Assembly (NCBI GenBank): GCA_037042185.1
Contig: JAXQJY010000032.1
Coordinates: forward strand, 2,108,001-2,172,000
Origin: Sordariomycetes sp. S80-01Y
Lineage: Eukaryota; Ascomycota; Sordariomycetes
DNA: 64,000 nt
Direction of reading: 5' to 3'
Shown: piece by piece, positions 54,773-64,000 of the stretch
Position numbering within the stretch: the first letter of the stretch is position 1
How the letters are laid out: the number at the start of each line of letters is the position of its first letter
Position numbers and translations under genes: made by a program
The notes under the pieces: model-generated
Databases searched by the model: none
The model's input: the letters and a program-made list of their open reading frames with translations, nothing else
Told to the model about the DNA's origin: nothing

Positions 54773-56908
54773 ATGCAGCAACGTCGGGAGGAGATTATCG
54801 CAAAGACAGCTAGGCTCGCAGAGCTTAAGCGGCAGAGAGAGCTTCGGTCCCAGTCAAGCAATAGTCGGCAAAGCATAGGTGGCGCGGCCGATGTAAGCTA
54901 TCCTTTGTTTGGACCTCGGGAAAAGTAGATATTGACTCGATTTTAGCTCAAGCCAGCAGGTGGTACACGGGCTGAAAGCCGCCGACAGATTGAGACGATC
55001 ATCAACGACCTCCTGAGTGATAGCCGGCCTGGATCTACAAGTGGAGGAGTAGGCTCACCTGGGGGAGCGAGATCAAGTCGGCCAAGCAGCGTGCTAAGCG
55101 CCGATCAAGTCAGCAATGGGACATCAGAAGTACCGCAAGCACCGGGAACGCCAGCGGCTCCGGCGCCAACGCAACCACCGCCGACCCTCAGTACCGTAGT
55201 TTCGACTACCGTTTTCGAAACACCCCCCTCACCAGTCAAGGAAGTTTTCTCCTACAGCAAGGGCGTGCAAACAACAGAAGAGTGGACAGGTCCAGACAGA
55301 CCAAGGGCCCAATCGACGATTTCCAACGATGACGATATTCCCGGTACCACGACCACGCCCAGCAAGCGGATGAGCAGGAGGGAGCGAGATCGGGAAGAGG
55401 AGCTGCGGCAGAAGATCAAAGAAGAAATCGAGGAAGAGCTCAAGGCAGCCAAGGAGTTCGTGACTGATGGGACGGTAGTGAACGCATCAGCAAACTACCC
55501 ATCTAGAGACTTGAACGCCGAGGAATTGTCAGCAGTCATACAGTCGGACGACTTTGTTGACTTTTTGGAGAAGTCAACCAAGGTCATTGAGAGAGCCTTC
55601 GACCAAGAAACATACGACATTCTAACGGACTACGCCTTGCAAGGTCAAGATGTCGAAGATGAAGACGACGAAGCAGACAACACAGGAGGCAGGGGGAAGC
55701 ACAGGATAAAGGAGGTTGCCCAATTCTTCGACGAGCGATGGTCTAAGAAGCGGATGATAAGTGGTATCGATTTCTCACCAAAGTTTAGCGAGCTTCTGCT
55801 GGCGTCATACACGAAGAACCCTACAGCTCCTCACGAGCCAGATGGTCTCGTTCAAGTATGGAACACGCACATGCACGACCGCCCCGAATACGTCTTCACT
55901 GCACAGTCCGATGTGCTTACCGCCAAGTTCTCACCGTATCACCCGAACTTGATTGTCGGCGGCTCCTACAGTGGGCAGGTGTTGTTGTGGGATACCAGGG
56001 CCAAGGCTGCCCCTGTTCAGAAGACACCACTCACTGGTTATGGCCACGCCCACCCCATCTACTCCGTCGATATTGTCGGCACACAGAATGCCAACAACAT
56101 CATCTCATGCTCCACCGACGGAGTGGTTTGCGGATGGAGCATGGATGTGTTCGCTAAGCCCCAAGAACTTTTAGAACTCAAAAACCCAACGCAGGCGAAG
56201 GTCGCTGTGGAGGATGTCAGTCCGACCTGCCTCTCGTTCCCTCAAACAGACCCAACATTCTTCCTTGTTGGCAGCGAGGAGGGAACGATCTTCCCGTGCC
56301 ACCGATACGACCGCGCCGGGGCTAAAGCTGGCGTGGACAAGAAGATCGCCTACAAGGGTCACACTGCGCCGGTCATGTCCGTCGATTTCCATCCTGCTAA
56401 GGGTCCCGTGGATCTCGGTGACCTTGTCATCTCGTCTTCGCTGGACTGGAGTGTGAAGCTCTGGAAGGTGCGCGCTCCGGCTGCAACGTCAACAGTCGGC
56501 ACAGGGGACGGCAATATCTCGCCCCTGATGGAGTTTGTTCGCGAGGACGTTGTCTACGATGCCCGGTGGTCGCCCGTTAAGCCTAGCGTGTTTGCTCTTG
56601 TGGACGGTGCGGGCTGGCTGGAGCTTTGGGATGTCGCAGTGGAAACTGAAGAGCCTGTATCCAGAATCTCACCGAGCACGCGTCAGGAGGGAAGGACGCT
56701 CCTTTCAAAGAGTCTAAACAAGGTTGCCTGGGAACAAAACGATGGCAAGCGTCTGGCGACCGGCGGCATCGATGGGTCCCTCACCGTCTTTGAGGTCGCC
56801 AGCGGTCTAGGCGGCAAGGAGGGCCTGAAGCACGAGGACTGGACAAACATGAAGAAGCTCGTCAACCGCGTAGATGCGGTCGGCCTGAATGGGGCGATGG
56901 TTGTGTAG
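54773..56908 (+). CDS. Cytoplasmic dynein intermediate chain (WD40)
   Basis: Exons 54773-54892 and 54947-56908; 2082 nt, 693 aa. The intermediate chain links the dynein heavy chain to light chains and dynactin for minus-end transport, nuclear migration and hyphal growth. The N-terminus MQQRREEIIAKTARLAELKRQ is the basic helix that binds dynactin p150. A Ser/Pro linker holds VFSYSKGVQTTEE (near residue 105), a probable LC8 light-chain site. An acidic helical stretch and the region EVAQFFDERW precede WD repeats (about 290-690): SDVLTAKFSPYHPNLIVGG, GQVLLWDTR, HPIYSVDIVGT, GHTAPVMSVDFHP and SSLDWSVKLWKV. The intron has donor GTAAGC and acceptor TTTTAG in phase 0. Confidence 0.94.
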
Positions 56909-57478
56909 GGTTGCAAGTTTGGCGAAGTAGAGACGGCTGGAGGCTGGGCGCATTGCCGCTGCTGCGGAAGCATTCTCGTTCACTATACCCCTCGTGTTTA
57001 GAGTAGTTGTATGCTTGAGAATCACATTCGTGCTCTGGCTTTTGCCATTTTCACACACGGAGCCAGTCAAAGGGGCGGCCAGTGTAGGTTGCAGCCCGAG
57101 GAACCTGAGGTCGGTGGTCAGTGACGCCCAGCTCCCGGTCCGTCTACTCCCGACTCTGTCGGACCGACTGAAGGGCATTCAATTTCGCGTCGTCTCAGGT
57201 CCACACACATGGATTTCTTCCTCCTCAGCGATGATACTGAACGTCTCATAACGTTGATGATCTCACAAATACTTTGATGTAAGTTTGGACTATCTCATCC
57301 CAGCTTTCTTTTGACATGATGGATTCTTGTCAAGAATTCTGCAATTCTAAAGTGGCCTCCAAGGTCACACTCCTGTTGAGAACTTTTTGCTGAACGTCTA
57401 AACTTGCGTTGTCTCATGCCGTCCATCATTCTCTACCCACGTACAATGCTAACCCATCCAAGGCCGATATAATCTCAC
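56909..57478. other. Convergent intergenic spacer
   Basis: 570 bp between the stops of the dynein and AKR genes. Only 3'-UTR-type sequence was seen. Confidence 0.35.
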
Positions 57479-58518
57479 CTAGGTTTCTGTCGGGATGCCT
57501 TGAGGGTACCGTGTTCCTGCGATGGAGAATCCTTCCAAAACGTGGTCCAACTCCTCCAGCTCGGCATCGCTGAGCTCCACTGGCCTGGAGTTCTCCTGAA
57601 CCCGCCCTGGCTTTGTAGCTCCGGGTATCGGGATAATGACAGGCATACCGGGTCGCTTGCTGATGTTTCGTACCCAAGCCAAGGCCAACTGCGCCGACGA
57701 GCAGCCCTTGTCCCGCGCAATCTCGTGAACCCGATCCACCAGCCTCAGATTGTGCGCCATCGCTTCCTCCTGGAAACGAGGGAAGCTGCCCACAAACCCG
57801 AGGTACTCGGCGTCTTTGGTAGACTTGATGCTGCCCGTCAAGATACCACGGCCCATGGGCGAGTAGGCAGTGATGGGGATGTTAAGCTCGGCGCAGGCTT
57901 GAGCAACGCCGTTGTTGAGGTTGTCTTGAGTGAACATGCTGACCTCGACCTCTACTGCCGCAACCTTGACATACTTGCTCGCCTCGCGGATGGTCTCTGC
58001 GCTGCACTCGGACAGCGAAATGCCACCAATCTTGCCCGTCTCAACGTACTCCTTCTGCACCACGCCCAAAGTAACCTCCAACGGTACGTTGCGATCCCGT
58101 CGGTTGATGCCAAACACGTCAAGCTTCTTTTTTCCGCCGAGCTGGTTCAAGATGTTGTCCGCAGACTTGCGAATCATCTCGGGGCTGCACTGCGGCGCCA
58201 GTGTCTGGACGTCGACACCGCCCTTGATGACGAGGGTGACCTTTTCAGCGTCTTCGGGGTACTTGGTGAAGTATTTGTTGAGAAGGACCATCGAGTTGTA
58301 CTCCGGAGGTCCGTACATCTCTGCGCCATTCCAAAGGGTCGCGCCAGCCTCGACGGCGGTCTTCAGGGCGGCTATGGCGTCGTCCACAGGGATGGGGTTT
58401 GGGCGCCACGTGAAGCCTTTCAAGCGTCAGTCCCTATTCGCCTTGGACCTCATATCGTGAGCTTACCCATCAGGCCGAAGCCGATAGGACCAACGGACCC
58501 GTTCAGTACTTGTGCCAT
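57479..58518 (-). CDS. Aldo-keto reductase, pyridoxal reductase-like (AKR8 type)
   Basis: Exons (minus): 58518-58467 and 58416-57479; 990 nt, 329 aa. It resembles fission-yeast Plr1, an NADPH-dependent pyridoxal reductase of vitamin B6 salvage. Start MAQVLNGSVGPIGFGLMG joins GFTWRPNPIPVDDAI across the intron. Barrel motifs: LWNGAEMYGPPEYNS with the catalytic Tyr, TLVIKGGVD with the catalytic Lys, GKIGGISLSEC, ELNIPITAYSPMGRGIL, and IPIPGATKPGRVQEN for the adenosine phosphate of NADPH. Asn replaces the usual Asp before the Tyr (WNGAEMYG); I recall this for the Plr1 branch. Other AKR substrates cannot be excluded. Confidence 0.87.
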
Positions 58519-59125
58519 AGTGTTGATGGTGTGTGGTCTAAAAGTTCGTTGAATTGCAAGGCCGAGGTCTTTGGTATGCGATTTGAACCGTCTGAATCGA
58601 TACATATCTTGAAGTCTCGTAGCAACATACTTATAAAATTTATCAACTACATCGCCATGCAAGACCGTGCCAGAGTCCGACAGCTCCATCCTTCTCTAGG
58701 TTGGCGGCGTTCGACTGATTCGCTGATGACAGAAGCATACCCCAGCCTGGCGGCTTTAGAGAACACTGGGACGTGTAATAAAGCCGACGCCACACAGCTT
58801 ATTCCGATGCAGCAAAACTGCAATGCTTATTCCGGGCCGTTGGATGCTAGGATCGCCCGGCAAGGAAATGCCATTCGGACCTGCAAGCCATTTCGCGACG
58901 AGTCTTCGGGCCTGGCTTATCTCCGCCACTGTGTGGCCACCAACGATCACATTCGAGTCGTTGACTTCGGGAAGAGAGGGAACGGAATTACTCTATGTAG
59001 TGTTTCGGGGTAAAATTGTTATCTGAGAACCTAAACTCCACGCCGAGGACTGCCAACGGTCTCCGAATTTATCAATATCGGACTGTTATACCTTTCTCAA
59101 GTCCGTGAATGTATCACGCTCCTGA
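58519..59125. other. Intergenic region upstream of the AKR gene
   Basis: 607 bp between the CCCH gene (stop) and the AKR gene (start), both minus. No coding frame with support and no clear element. Confidence 0.35.
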
Positions 59126-60244
59126 TCAGTACCCGGGCGGGGGTTTCGAGTTGGTCTGGACGATACCGTCATCCTCTAGGAAATCAATCAGATTCCCCCT
59201 CTCCTTCTGATTAATGACTGATCCTTCCCTTGTCATCTCACCTCCGGCCCCGTTGTCGACTCGTAAACCCCTTGCGGCTTCGTGGCTCATCACATGGCCC
59301 ACACCACTCATCAGACGACCAGTGAACAACTCTGTCCCTACAATGTCATCACTCTCGTCGCAAGCACGCGTTCTGGAGGAGCCCCTGTCATGCAAATGCG
59401 TATGAGCTGCTTTCCGCTTCTCGTTTCCAGACTTGTTCTCATCTGCCTTGGTGAAAGATCCCTTCGCTGGAAGAATACTCCCCTGAGATGGACGCTCCGG
59501 AAGTCGCTCAGTGTGCATATAATCTACCCACCATCGTGGAAAGCCTTCCAAGCCTAAGGCCTGAAGAGTTCTGGGCGAGGAGGGCATCTGGTGCTTTTTC
59601 TTACAATGCTTGCCATATTTGCATGACCATGGATAGTGGCACCAGTAACTGCAGTATTGTATCGTCCTTCGGCTTGCTTTGGCGGCCAATCCTGAGCGTA
59701 TAGGGTTCCTGATTTTGTCGGTCTGGAAACCAGGGGCATGCTCTGTAATGCGAGGCTCTGTAGCCACATTATGACAGCTCGATAGAGGGCCTTCACCAGA
59801 GGAAGCAATGGGTGAGAGGCCGGAATCTAGAAGACCTCCATTGTCTCTCATCTCTTTGCGGATTGGTTGGAATTGCTCAACGCCTTGAGTACTATTTTGC
59901 CTGACGTCGCCAAAGGTGCTCCTCGCGTCACTAGGAGCTCCCGTCTCGTCAACAGCCTTCCTGTTATTGACACTGCTCCAACTGTCATTGAGCACAGTAT
60001 CTCCAGATAGGTTAAGTTTGACATGGTATTTATCTCCTGCGAGACCCATTGCGCCCACACTAGTCATTCCTCTGATCTCGGCGAGCGTGAGATATCGGGA
60101 GACTCCCTCAAGCTCAACGTAATCTGGTAGCAGATCTGCTGGGATCAGCGGGACAAGGATCGGCTGAGAAGTGACTTCGCCCGAAGAATCGCCACGGGTC
60201 ACTGATCCAGGACGGGCGATGAAGAAGCTGGGCTGGGGCGGCAT
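59126..60244 (-). CDS. Fungal single-CCCH zinc-finger protein
   Basis: Single exon, 372 aa. The one recognisable domain is a CCCH finger at about 198-218: YCSYWCHYPWSCKYGKHC then KKKH, spacing C-x9-C-x5-C-x3-H, followed by QMPSSPRTLQALGLEGFP. CCCH fingers of this kind usually bind RNA. The N-terminal segment (LVPLIPADLLPDYVELEGV, then RYLTLAEIRGMTSVG, about 30-65) is hydrophobic and probably a second conserved, short structured element, as in other uncharacterised fungal CCCH proteins. The rest is polar and disordered. Near relatives are only remembered as hypothetical proteins. An extra Cys at 202 sits inside the first loop. No signal peptide. Confidence 0.7.
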   Translation of the reverse strand: MPPQPSFFIARPGSVTRGDSSGEVTSQPILVPLIPADLLPDYVELEGVSRYLTLAEIRGMTSVGAMGLAGDKYHVKLNLSGDTVLNDSWSSVNNRKAVDETGAPSDARSTFGDVRQNSTQGVEQFQPIRKEMRDNGGLLDSGLSPIASSGEGPLSSCHNVATEPRITEHAPGFQTDKIRNPIRSGLAAKASRRTIQYCSYWCHYPWSCKYGKHCKKKHQMPSSPRTLQALGLEGFPRWWVDYMHTERLPERPSQGSILPAKGSFTKADENKSGNEKRKAAHTHLHDRGSSRTRACDESDDIVGTELFTGRLMSGVGHVMSHEAARGLRVDNGAGGEMTREGSVINQKERGNLIDFLEDDGIVQTNSKPPPGY

Positions 60245-60508
60245 GGTTAACAGTGATGTTGGGTTGGAGCAAGAGCGTGTATAAGGTATCTCCCTTGATA
60301 TTGGTGCCCGGAAAGCTGAAAGGAAAGAGAACGAAGAAGGGAAAAAGGCCAGGTGAAGGAATTCTATGCTTTTACAGTCCTTTGTGTTATGGTGTTTGCT
60401 TGCGTGGACAGCAAGCGAACTTCCCAGCTTGTTATAACGAAAACAAGACGTGGCAGCATAACCAGTATTGTCAAACTAGCCGCTAGCCTAGCCAGCGGAA
60501 CGGCAAAT
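60245..60508. other. Short spacer between the TBCE and CCCH genes
   Basis: 264 bp carrying the CCCH promoter and the TBCE 3' UTR region. Purine-rich near 60310-60350. Nothing else was seen. Confidence 0.3.
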
Positions 60509-62337
60509 TCAAACCTCTTCTATCCGTATCGTCACATCTAGCCCATCGACACAGTACCCAAGCTGCCTGGGCCCATCCCTCAACTCCACCTCTCTTTTGA
60601 CCCATCTCCCCTGCCGGCCTTCCGCTCCCTCCTCCTGAGACGCCGTTTGGTCCTCGTCTGCGTCGATGTCATCTTCACTACTCTCTCCGTCGCCCTCATA
60701 AAACCCCGCCACGGGATCCCACTCCCCTGTCTCCCAAACTAAACGCAAACTGAGTGGTTTCAGCCCAAACAGCCTCCCCGCCATGCCCTTTACCGAGTAA
60801 ATGTCCGAGCTCTTCGGTATCCTGGCTGTTTTACTAGCATTCCGAGCAGCATGGTGAAACGTCACGCTCACGAGCCTCGCTTCCAGAAAGGCAGGATTGA
60901 CCTCCTCCCGTCGGATAACATCCGGCGCGCCGTAAATTTCACACAGCTCTTCGAATCTCGGATGCTGAAGCTTGACGTCGTCTTCTGCCGATTCGGACAC
61001 AGAGGCGAGCTGTTTCGCGATGCGGGAGAGGTAGAACATCTCCGCGTTGGCGCGATCGGAAGGGGGGATGGTGACGAAGTTGAGAGACCTGAGAGAGGAG
61101 ATGCGGGCGATGGTGAACATGTGGGCATCTTCGGTCGATGTGGTCTTGGTAGTCTCGTCGTGGGTGTCGTAGACTGGGTTGTTGCTGATACGGAGGCCGG
61201 CCAGGCCCGGAAAGTGGTAGGGGAGTTTGTCGACGAAGGACCAATCTTTGATTGAGTTGTAGCAGAAGTCAATGTATTGTATCGAGGGCGGGAAAATAGG
61301 CGGCTCTGACGTGGGAGAGGATACGTCCTGAATGTTGTTCCCCTTGAGATGAAGATTCCTTAGGGCTCGCAGGCCGGCGAGATTGCCGAGTTCGGACAGA
61401 GATGTAAAGTCATTGTGTTCAAGGTAAAGTGAGGTCAGGGTCGATCCCAAGTTCAAGAAGCTCACGCTTGGTAGGACCGAGAGCTGGTTGGAGCCGGCGT
61501 TCAAGGACGTGAGAGTTGGACATAAGCCCGCAATTTGACAGAGGTCCTCCCACGATAGCAGTGTGTCTTCCAAAGCCAGCTCAGCCACTCCAGAGAATGC
61601 CTGTCGAGCTTTCTGGTCAGACAAGGCTTTCGATATGTCTTCGAACCGATTGCCACTGCTTCGAGTCAGCACCCATTCAGTCCACAACACAGTACTTCGT
61701 ACCTCAACGAGAGCTTTTTCAAGTTCTTCAACTCAGCGCATACGTCGAACACTTGGATGAGGCTCTCCCAGAGGTTTCGGCTCACGTCCAGCTGCGTGAC
61801 ACTGGGGCAGACATCCCCGATCTTATCCTCCCCTTCGCCCCTCGCCCTGTCTATGCTCATACCGTCCAGGATCACAACCTTCAACTCCCCCAGTCTCGAC
61901 TGCTTCTTCGCAATCTTGTCGAAGCCCATCTCCTGCGCGACCTTGCCGCCACCGAAGATGACGACCTGGGCATCCGGGCCGCCAGCGTACCGGCCATGGT
62001 CAGAGGCGTACTTTTCGTGCAGTGCGGAGAGGAATGACTGAGAGTTGCCTGTTCGGCGGGTTAGGCGGATAAAGGACGCTGCCGTTGGGGACTTGGAAAG
62101 ACCTGTCTGTGGTGAGTGTCTGCGGAGGTACTGAAAATAGATGGCTGGCGTACATTCAAAGTAACGGACACCTTTGTGGGAGCCGTCGTGTTTGCCGCGG
62201 GCTTGGTCGTCCCATTCTACGCCGAGCCAGAGGCCGGATGTGCCCTCCACCTCACCTAGGTAACGGACGGTGCACAGAGCGGTGTCGTAGGACAGCCGCT
62301 GGCCAATGTAGTTCAAAGGGTGCGATTTGCATTGCAT
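60509..62337 (-). CDS. Tubulin-folding cofactor E (TBCE): CAP-Gly, leucine-rich repeats, ubiquitin-like end
   Basis: Exons (minus): 62337-61703 and 61658-60509; 1785 nt, 594 aa from Met 62337. The frame is open to an earlier Met at 62520 (61 more residues), but the family begins near NYIGQRLSYDTALC, so the later start is preferred. Cofactor E binds alpha-tubulin and, with TBCD and TBCC, builds the tubulin dimer. CAP-Gly domain (about 9-80): VRYLGEVEG, WLGVEWDD, RGKHDGSHKGVRYFEC. Leucine-rich repeats (about 150-400): CPSVTQLDVSRNLW, LKNLKKLSLS|SGNRF, LTSLYLEHNDF, LRALRNLHLKGNNI and AGLRISNNPVYD. The C-terminal part after an acidic stretch is ubiquitin-like (ELRDGPRQLGYCVDGLDV). The intron is 44 nt. 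Confidence 0.9.
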
Positions 62338-62625
62338 TGCTACATGGACGATTTGAGTGCGCTCCGTCGAAGTTTGGAGTGGGATGGTGGATGAAACTGG
62401 GATTGCTGAGCGTGGGTGAGGCAAGGCAGCCGGATTGACGAGAATCATGTTCCCACTTTGATCAACACTATGAAGACTACTTGTACCAACAGTTGCTGCC
62501 TGCTCATGAAAATGCGACATGCAAGACGACTACAGCTTCATTCGCCCATGACTAGTCTTGCCGAGGTCCATGACGAGTTTTGCATCATTTCCGGTGATGT
62601 CGTAAATTGCATTCGAGGTTACCAT

Positions 62626-63703
62626 CTACAGCTTGCTCTTCGCGCCATCTACGACCTTGATCAGAGCCCTGCCGTTGCTTAAGGCAACCTTTCCACCCTC
62701 AACTTGAACGACAAAGCGGATTTCCTCGAAGCCGTCCTTGACATCGCCCGTCCTCCAGGCCTGCGTCACCAACTTGTCGCCTGGCTTGACCGGGCTGGCG
62801 AATCTCGCCTGGTAGTCCTTCATGTTCGCAGGGTCACCACCGCCAAAGGTCTTCAGCAGAGAGTGCGCAGTCGTGTTCCAAGAGTACAGTCCGTGCATGA
62901 TGGCACCGCCGAAGCCCATCTTCGCGCCCGGCTCAGGCGTAGCATGTAGCGGGTTATAGTCGCCATTCAGACGGTACAGGAGCGCACTCTCCGCAGTGGT
63001 CTGATGCTCCAGCGTAGCGTCGGGCTGCTTGCCCTTGGGAGGCGGGAAGTTCTCCGTCGCCGGTCCCTTGGGACCGCCCCAGTTGCCCTGCGCGATGAAG
63101 AAGGCAGAACCTACGACGCGGGTGTACACCTCACCAGACTTGGCGTCGACGAGATCGGTCTGGGTTTCGACGACGGAGCCGGGACGGCCCTTATCGTAGA
63201 CGCCGAGGACCTTGGTGCGCGACTCGAAGGAGCGGCCTTCGGAGGTGGTGGGGAGGGGCTTGTAGAATTCGATCTTGCGCTGGCCGTCGACGACGCGGCG
63301 GGAGTCGAAGTCGGGGACGCCGGGGATCTTGACGGCCTTCTGCGCGGCGTAGAAGTCGACTACTTCCTGTGAGTCCTTCTTGAAGGCTGCCTGTTGTCAG
63401 CTAAGGTCGGGCGCGGCGATCGACTAGGAGCACACATACGGAGGATGATGGGGTAGGTCGGGAAGACGGAGAAGTTGGGGTGCAGCTCCTATCGATGGTT
63501 AGAGAAGGGTCGTCGGCGAACCGTACCACCATAGTAGCAGCACTGCTACCTTAGGAAAGATAGGTAGTCGAAAGGTAGCTTACGTAGAGGAAGTGCAGCT
63601 CATCAGCCGTTGCGCCAATGGTGTTGGCGAAGAGCAGCACATCTCGCTTCAGCCACGAAACGGGCACCGAGGGGTATTCGAAACCGACACCGGGCTCTGG
63701 CAT
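62626..63703 (-). CDS. Peroxisomal MaoC-type 2-enoyl-CoA hydratase with C-terminal SKL
   Basis: Exons (minus): 63703-63584, 63488-63440, 63386-62626; 930 nt, 309 aa. It has two hot-dog folds. The C-terminal one (about 185-300) carries the hydratase-2 motif YRLNGDYNPLHATPE with catalytic Asp and His, then GFGGAIMHGLYSW. The N-terminal one (MPEPGVGFEYPSVPVSW, LHPNFSVFPTYPIIL) lacks the motif, as is usual. The protein ends GAKSKL, a textbook PTS1, so it acts in peroxisomes. This matches stand-alone (R)-specific enoyl-CoA hydratases, which hydrate trans-2-enoyl-CoA in beta-oxidation like the C-terminal part of the multifunctional Fox2. All junctions are in phase; for intron 2 the acceptor GGCAG (ending at 63387) is required. 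Confidence 0.92.
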
Positions 63704-64000
63704 GTTGATGGTTGTTGATGGTTTGCAATTGAATGGGGAGATGGAATGAAAGAGTCTGCAGCTTGCAACTCCGAGAGGACGCCTTTTACATGATGGGCAG
63801 ACAAGGCGGTGGTGGTTGCCGAAGGCGGCGAGGTTCATGGGTCGTGGGAGCTGTCAAGCCGAGGTACGTTGTGTGGGGAAGCTCGTCATTGCCAGGGGCC
63901 CCGGATTGGCCAAGGATTGCATCTTCAACGGTAGTCACAGACGGGATTCAGTGGACCGAGCGAAGACGCTGGACACGACAGCTCGTAGTGCCTTAGGTAC
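63704..64000 (-). promoter_or_regulatory. Promoter region of the MaoC hydratase gene with CCAAT and CCGAGG motifs
   Basis: About 297 bp to the right edge. Read on the minus strand it has a CCAAT (63905-63909) about 205 bp before the start and a CCTCGG/CCGAGG core (63859-63864) about 160 bp before it. The latter is the core bound by the FarA/FarB/CTF1 fatty-acid regulators in filamentous fungi, which fits a peroxisomal lipid gene, though one hexamer can occur by chance. The window ends in CCTTAGGTAC. Confidence 0.4.

Noticed and set aside
1-64000. Secondary-metabolite cluster, transposons, virus relics, CRISPR arrays or AT-rich mutated repeats
   Set aside because: No polyketide or peptide synthetase, transposase, reverse transcriptase, terminal repeats or AT-rich islands were seen; gene content is conserved housekeeping.

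Overview
The window is nuclear chromosomal DNA of a filamentous ascomycete (Pezizomycotina). Reasons: genes carry zero to four very short GT-AG introns (mostly 40-115 nt) with CTAAC-type branch sites and GTAAGT/GTACGT donors; proteins typical of the group are present (HCA59/Tls1-type, Caf120, a Rad53-type FHA kinase, a TMCO4/Mil1-type DUF726 lipase, pyridoxal-reductase-like AKR); intergenic DNA is only moderately GC-rich with no AT-rich mutated blocks. Scattered TACC/CCTAAGGTA-like spacer words would fit a Sordariomycete, but this is a weak guess.

Layout. 0-5.4 kb: PWP1 (minus, partial) is divergent from PRP16 (plus); acylphosphatase (minus) is divergent from an HCA59/Tls1-like gene (plus). 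5.8-16.9 kb: a zinc-finger/RING gene (minus), a 3.5-kb gap, a metallo-beta-lactamase-fold gene (plus), a penta-EF-hand gene (minus), ChaC (plus) and a glycine-rich RRM gene (minus). 18.9-25.1 kb: an unknown fungal protein (plus), a CitE/CLYBL-like lyase (minus), TVP23 (plus) and a single-pass membrane protein (minus). 26.7-33.5 kb: three minus-strand genes, DUF726 lipase, UTP23 and a PTC7-type PP2C. A second 3.5-kb gap follows. 37-45.7 kb: CAF120 and the FHA kinase (plus). 46.3-54.2 kb: an unknown tandem zinc-module gene, STT3 and ATP synthase subunit e (minus). 54.8-63.7 kb: dynein intermediate chain (plus), then AKR, CCCH protein, TBCE and a peroxisomal MaoC hydratase (all minus), with the window ending in the promoter of the last.

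Most genes are housekeeping: splicing, ribosome assembly, mRNA turnover, N-glycosylation, ATP synthase, microtubule motor and tubulin folding, DNA-damage signalling and lipid metabolism. They do not form one pathway or a secondary-metabolite cluster. I see no transposon, virus relic, CRISPR, rRNA or tRNA. Exon structures were worked out by hand from splice signals, reading phase and remembered family motifs; where stated, summed exon lengths divide by three.

The points most worth a second look are a zinc-module gene whose open frame is crossed by two in-frame TAG codons that may be 3' splice sites; microexons of 13, 16 and 24 nt in acylphosphatase, PEF and STT3 genes; an MBL-fold protein with a degraded metal motif; a Rad53-type kinase with a degenerate second FHA domain; and an alternative tail of ATP synthase e if its last intron is kept.
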